A stretch of DNA of 64,000 nucleotides from Streptomyces sp. SAT1. Its GTDB lineage: Bacteria; Actinomycetota; Actinomycetes; Streptomycetales; Streptomycetaceae. Made by a program: the position numbers and the translations under genes. The stretch lies in contig NZ_CP015849.1 of the NCBI RefSeq assembly GCF_001654495.1, positions 2,618,501 to 2,682,500 on the forward strand, given 5' to 3'. The notes below the pieces were generated by a model. It did not search any database, was not told where the DNA came from, and saw nothing but the letters and a program-made list of their open reading frames with translations. Positions 63,725-64,000 of the stretch are shown here, piece after piece; position 1 is the first letter of the stretch; the number at the start of each line of letters is the position of its first letter.

Positions 63725-64000
63725 ATGAGCGAGCGACTCCAGCCCGGGGACACGGCTCCCGCCTTCACCCTCCCCGACGCCGACGGCAACGAGGTGTCGC
63801 TGGCCGGCCACCAGGGCCGCAAGGTCATCGTCTACTTCTACCCGGCCGCCCTCACCCCCGGCTGCACCAAGCAGGCCTGCGACTTCACCGACAACCTCGA
63901 CGTGCTGGCCGGCGCGGGCTACGACGTCATCGGCATCTCCCCCGACAAGCCCGAGAAACTCGCCAAGTTCCGCGACACCGAGTCCCTCAGGGTCACGCTG
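63725..64000 (+). CDS. bcp: Thioredoxin-dependent peroxiredoxin Bcp (5' part)
   Basis: ATG 63725 with GAGGAGAG upstream; the frame runs off the right edge after 92 residues. MSERLQPGDTAPAFTLPD starts the AhpC/TSA fold, and YFYPAALTPGCTKQACDFTD contains the peroxidatic Cys (PGCT) and the resolving-type Cys four residues later (KQAC), as in Bcp/PrxQ. It reduces hydroperoxides using thioredoxin. Confidence 0.92.
   Translation, partial: MSERLQPGDTAPAFTLPDADGNEVSLAGHQGRKVIVYFYPAALTPGCTKQACDFTDNLDVLAGAGYDVIGISPDKPEKLAKFRDTESLRVTL

Overview
The window is high-GC actinobacterial DNA from a Streptomyces-type chromosome. The evidence is dense third-position G/C, frequent GTG starts, ATGA/GTGA stop-start overlaps, and genus-typical genes such as the cslA-glxA-cslZ glycan locus, DUF5753, DUF6177, DUF6507, DUF6412 and DUF1707. 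All calls come from reading the sequence; no database search was run.

Left part (1-23.7 kb), mostly chromosomal housekeeping. An XRE regulator (cut by the edge) and a GHKL anti-sigma-like pair end next to a degenerate 3' end of a tRNA-Lys-like gene with its terminator, possibly an old integration scar. Next come cslA and glxA, convergent with a family 6 endoglucanase lipoprotein (cslZ), which together make and remodel a tip glycan. A class F sortase appears reduced to its two ends. A seven-gene minus-strand cluster (8.5-15.1 kb) encodes 2-aminoethylphosphonate uptake (substrate-binding protein, two permeases, ATPase), a phosphonatase-like HAD hydrolase, a FAD oxidoreductase and a GntR regulator, with a GntR-type palindrome in the promoter. 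A ROK repressor faces a Gfo/Idh/MocA dehydrogenase across a clear inverted-repeat operator. Then follow an F420-type oxidoreductase, a fumarylacetoacetate hydrolase family enzyme, a YidC paralogue with a DUF6412 partner, and a SEC-C protein.

Centre (23.8-43.9 kb), the most unusual region: a 20-kb island that reads as an anti-phage or restriction system. A Vsr endonuclease overlaps a C5-methyltransferase homologue that has lost its catalytic Pro-Cys and degenerated two other motifs. An intact C5-methyltransferase follows. A convergent minus-strand operon encodes an XRE-GHKL ATPase fusion, an unknown protein and a DUF6339-like protein. A divergent plus-strand operon, four genes coupled by 4-base overlaps, encodes a 1588-residue sacsin-like ATPase/SF2 helicase, a UvrD-like helicase, a DrmA-like helicase and a DrmB-like DUF1998 protein, then a stand-alone DUF5753 protein. 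DrmA and DrmB are the core of DISARM, but the phospholipase-D protein DrmC is absent and two GHKL ATPases, a UvrD helicase and a Vsr nuclease are present. I see this as a DISARM-related but distinct architecture and the best candidate for an undescribed system.

Right part (44-64 kb). A type VII-secretion-linked set (DUF6507, a large polymorphic toxin, its putative immunity protein, DUF6177) is followed by DUF2267, an Hsp18-type chaperone with a near-consensus promoter, an alpha/beta hydrolase, an AhpD-like protein, an MFS transporter, DUF445, a DUF1707 protein, an ABC-2 exporter (ATPase plus two permeases) and a bifunctional class A penicillin-binding protein. A SugE/Gdx guanidinium exporter sits behind what looks like a guanidine-III riboswitch. 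The window ends with a GroES-like protein, DUF3618 and a truncated Bcp peroxiredoxin.
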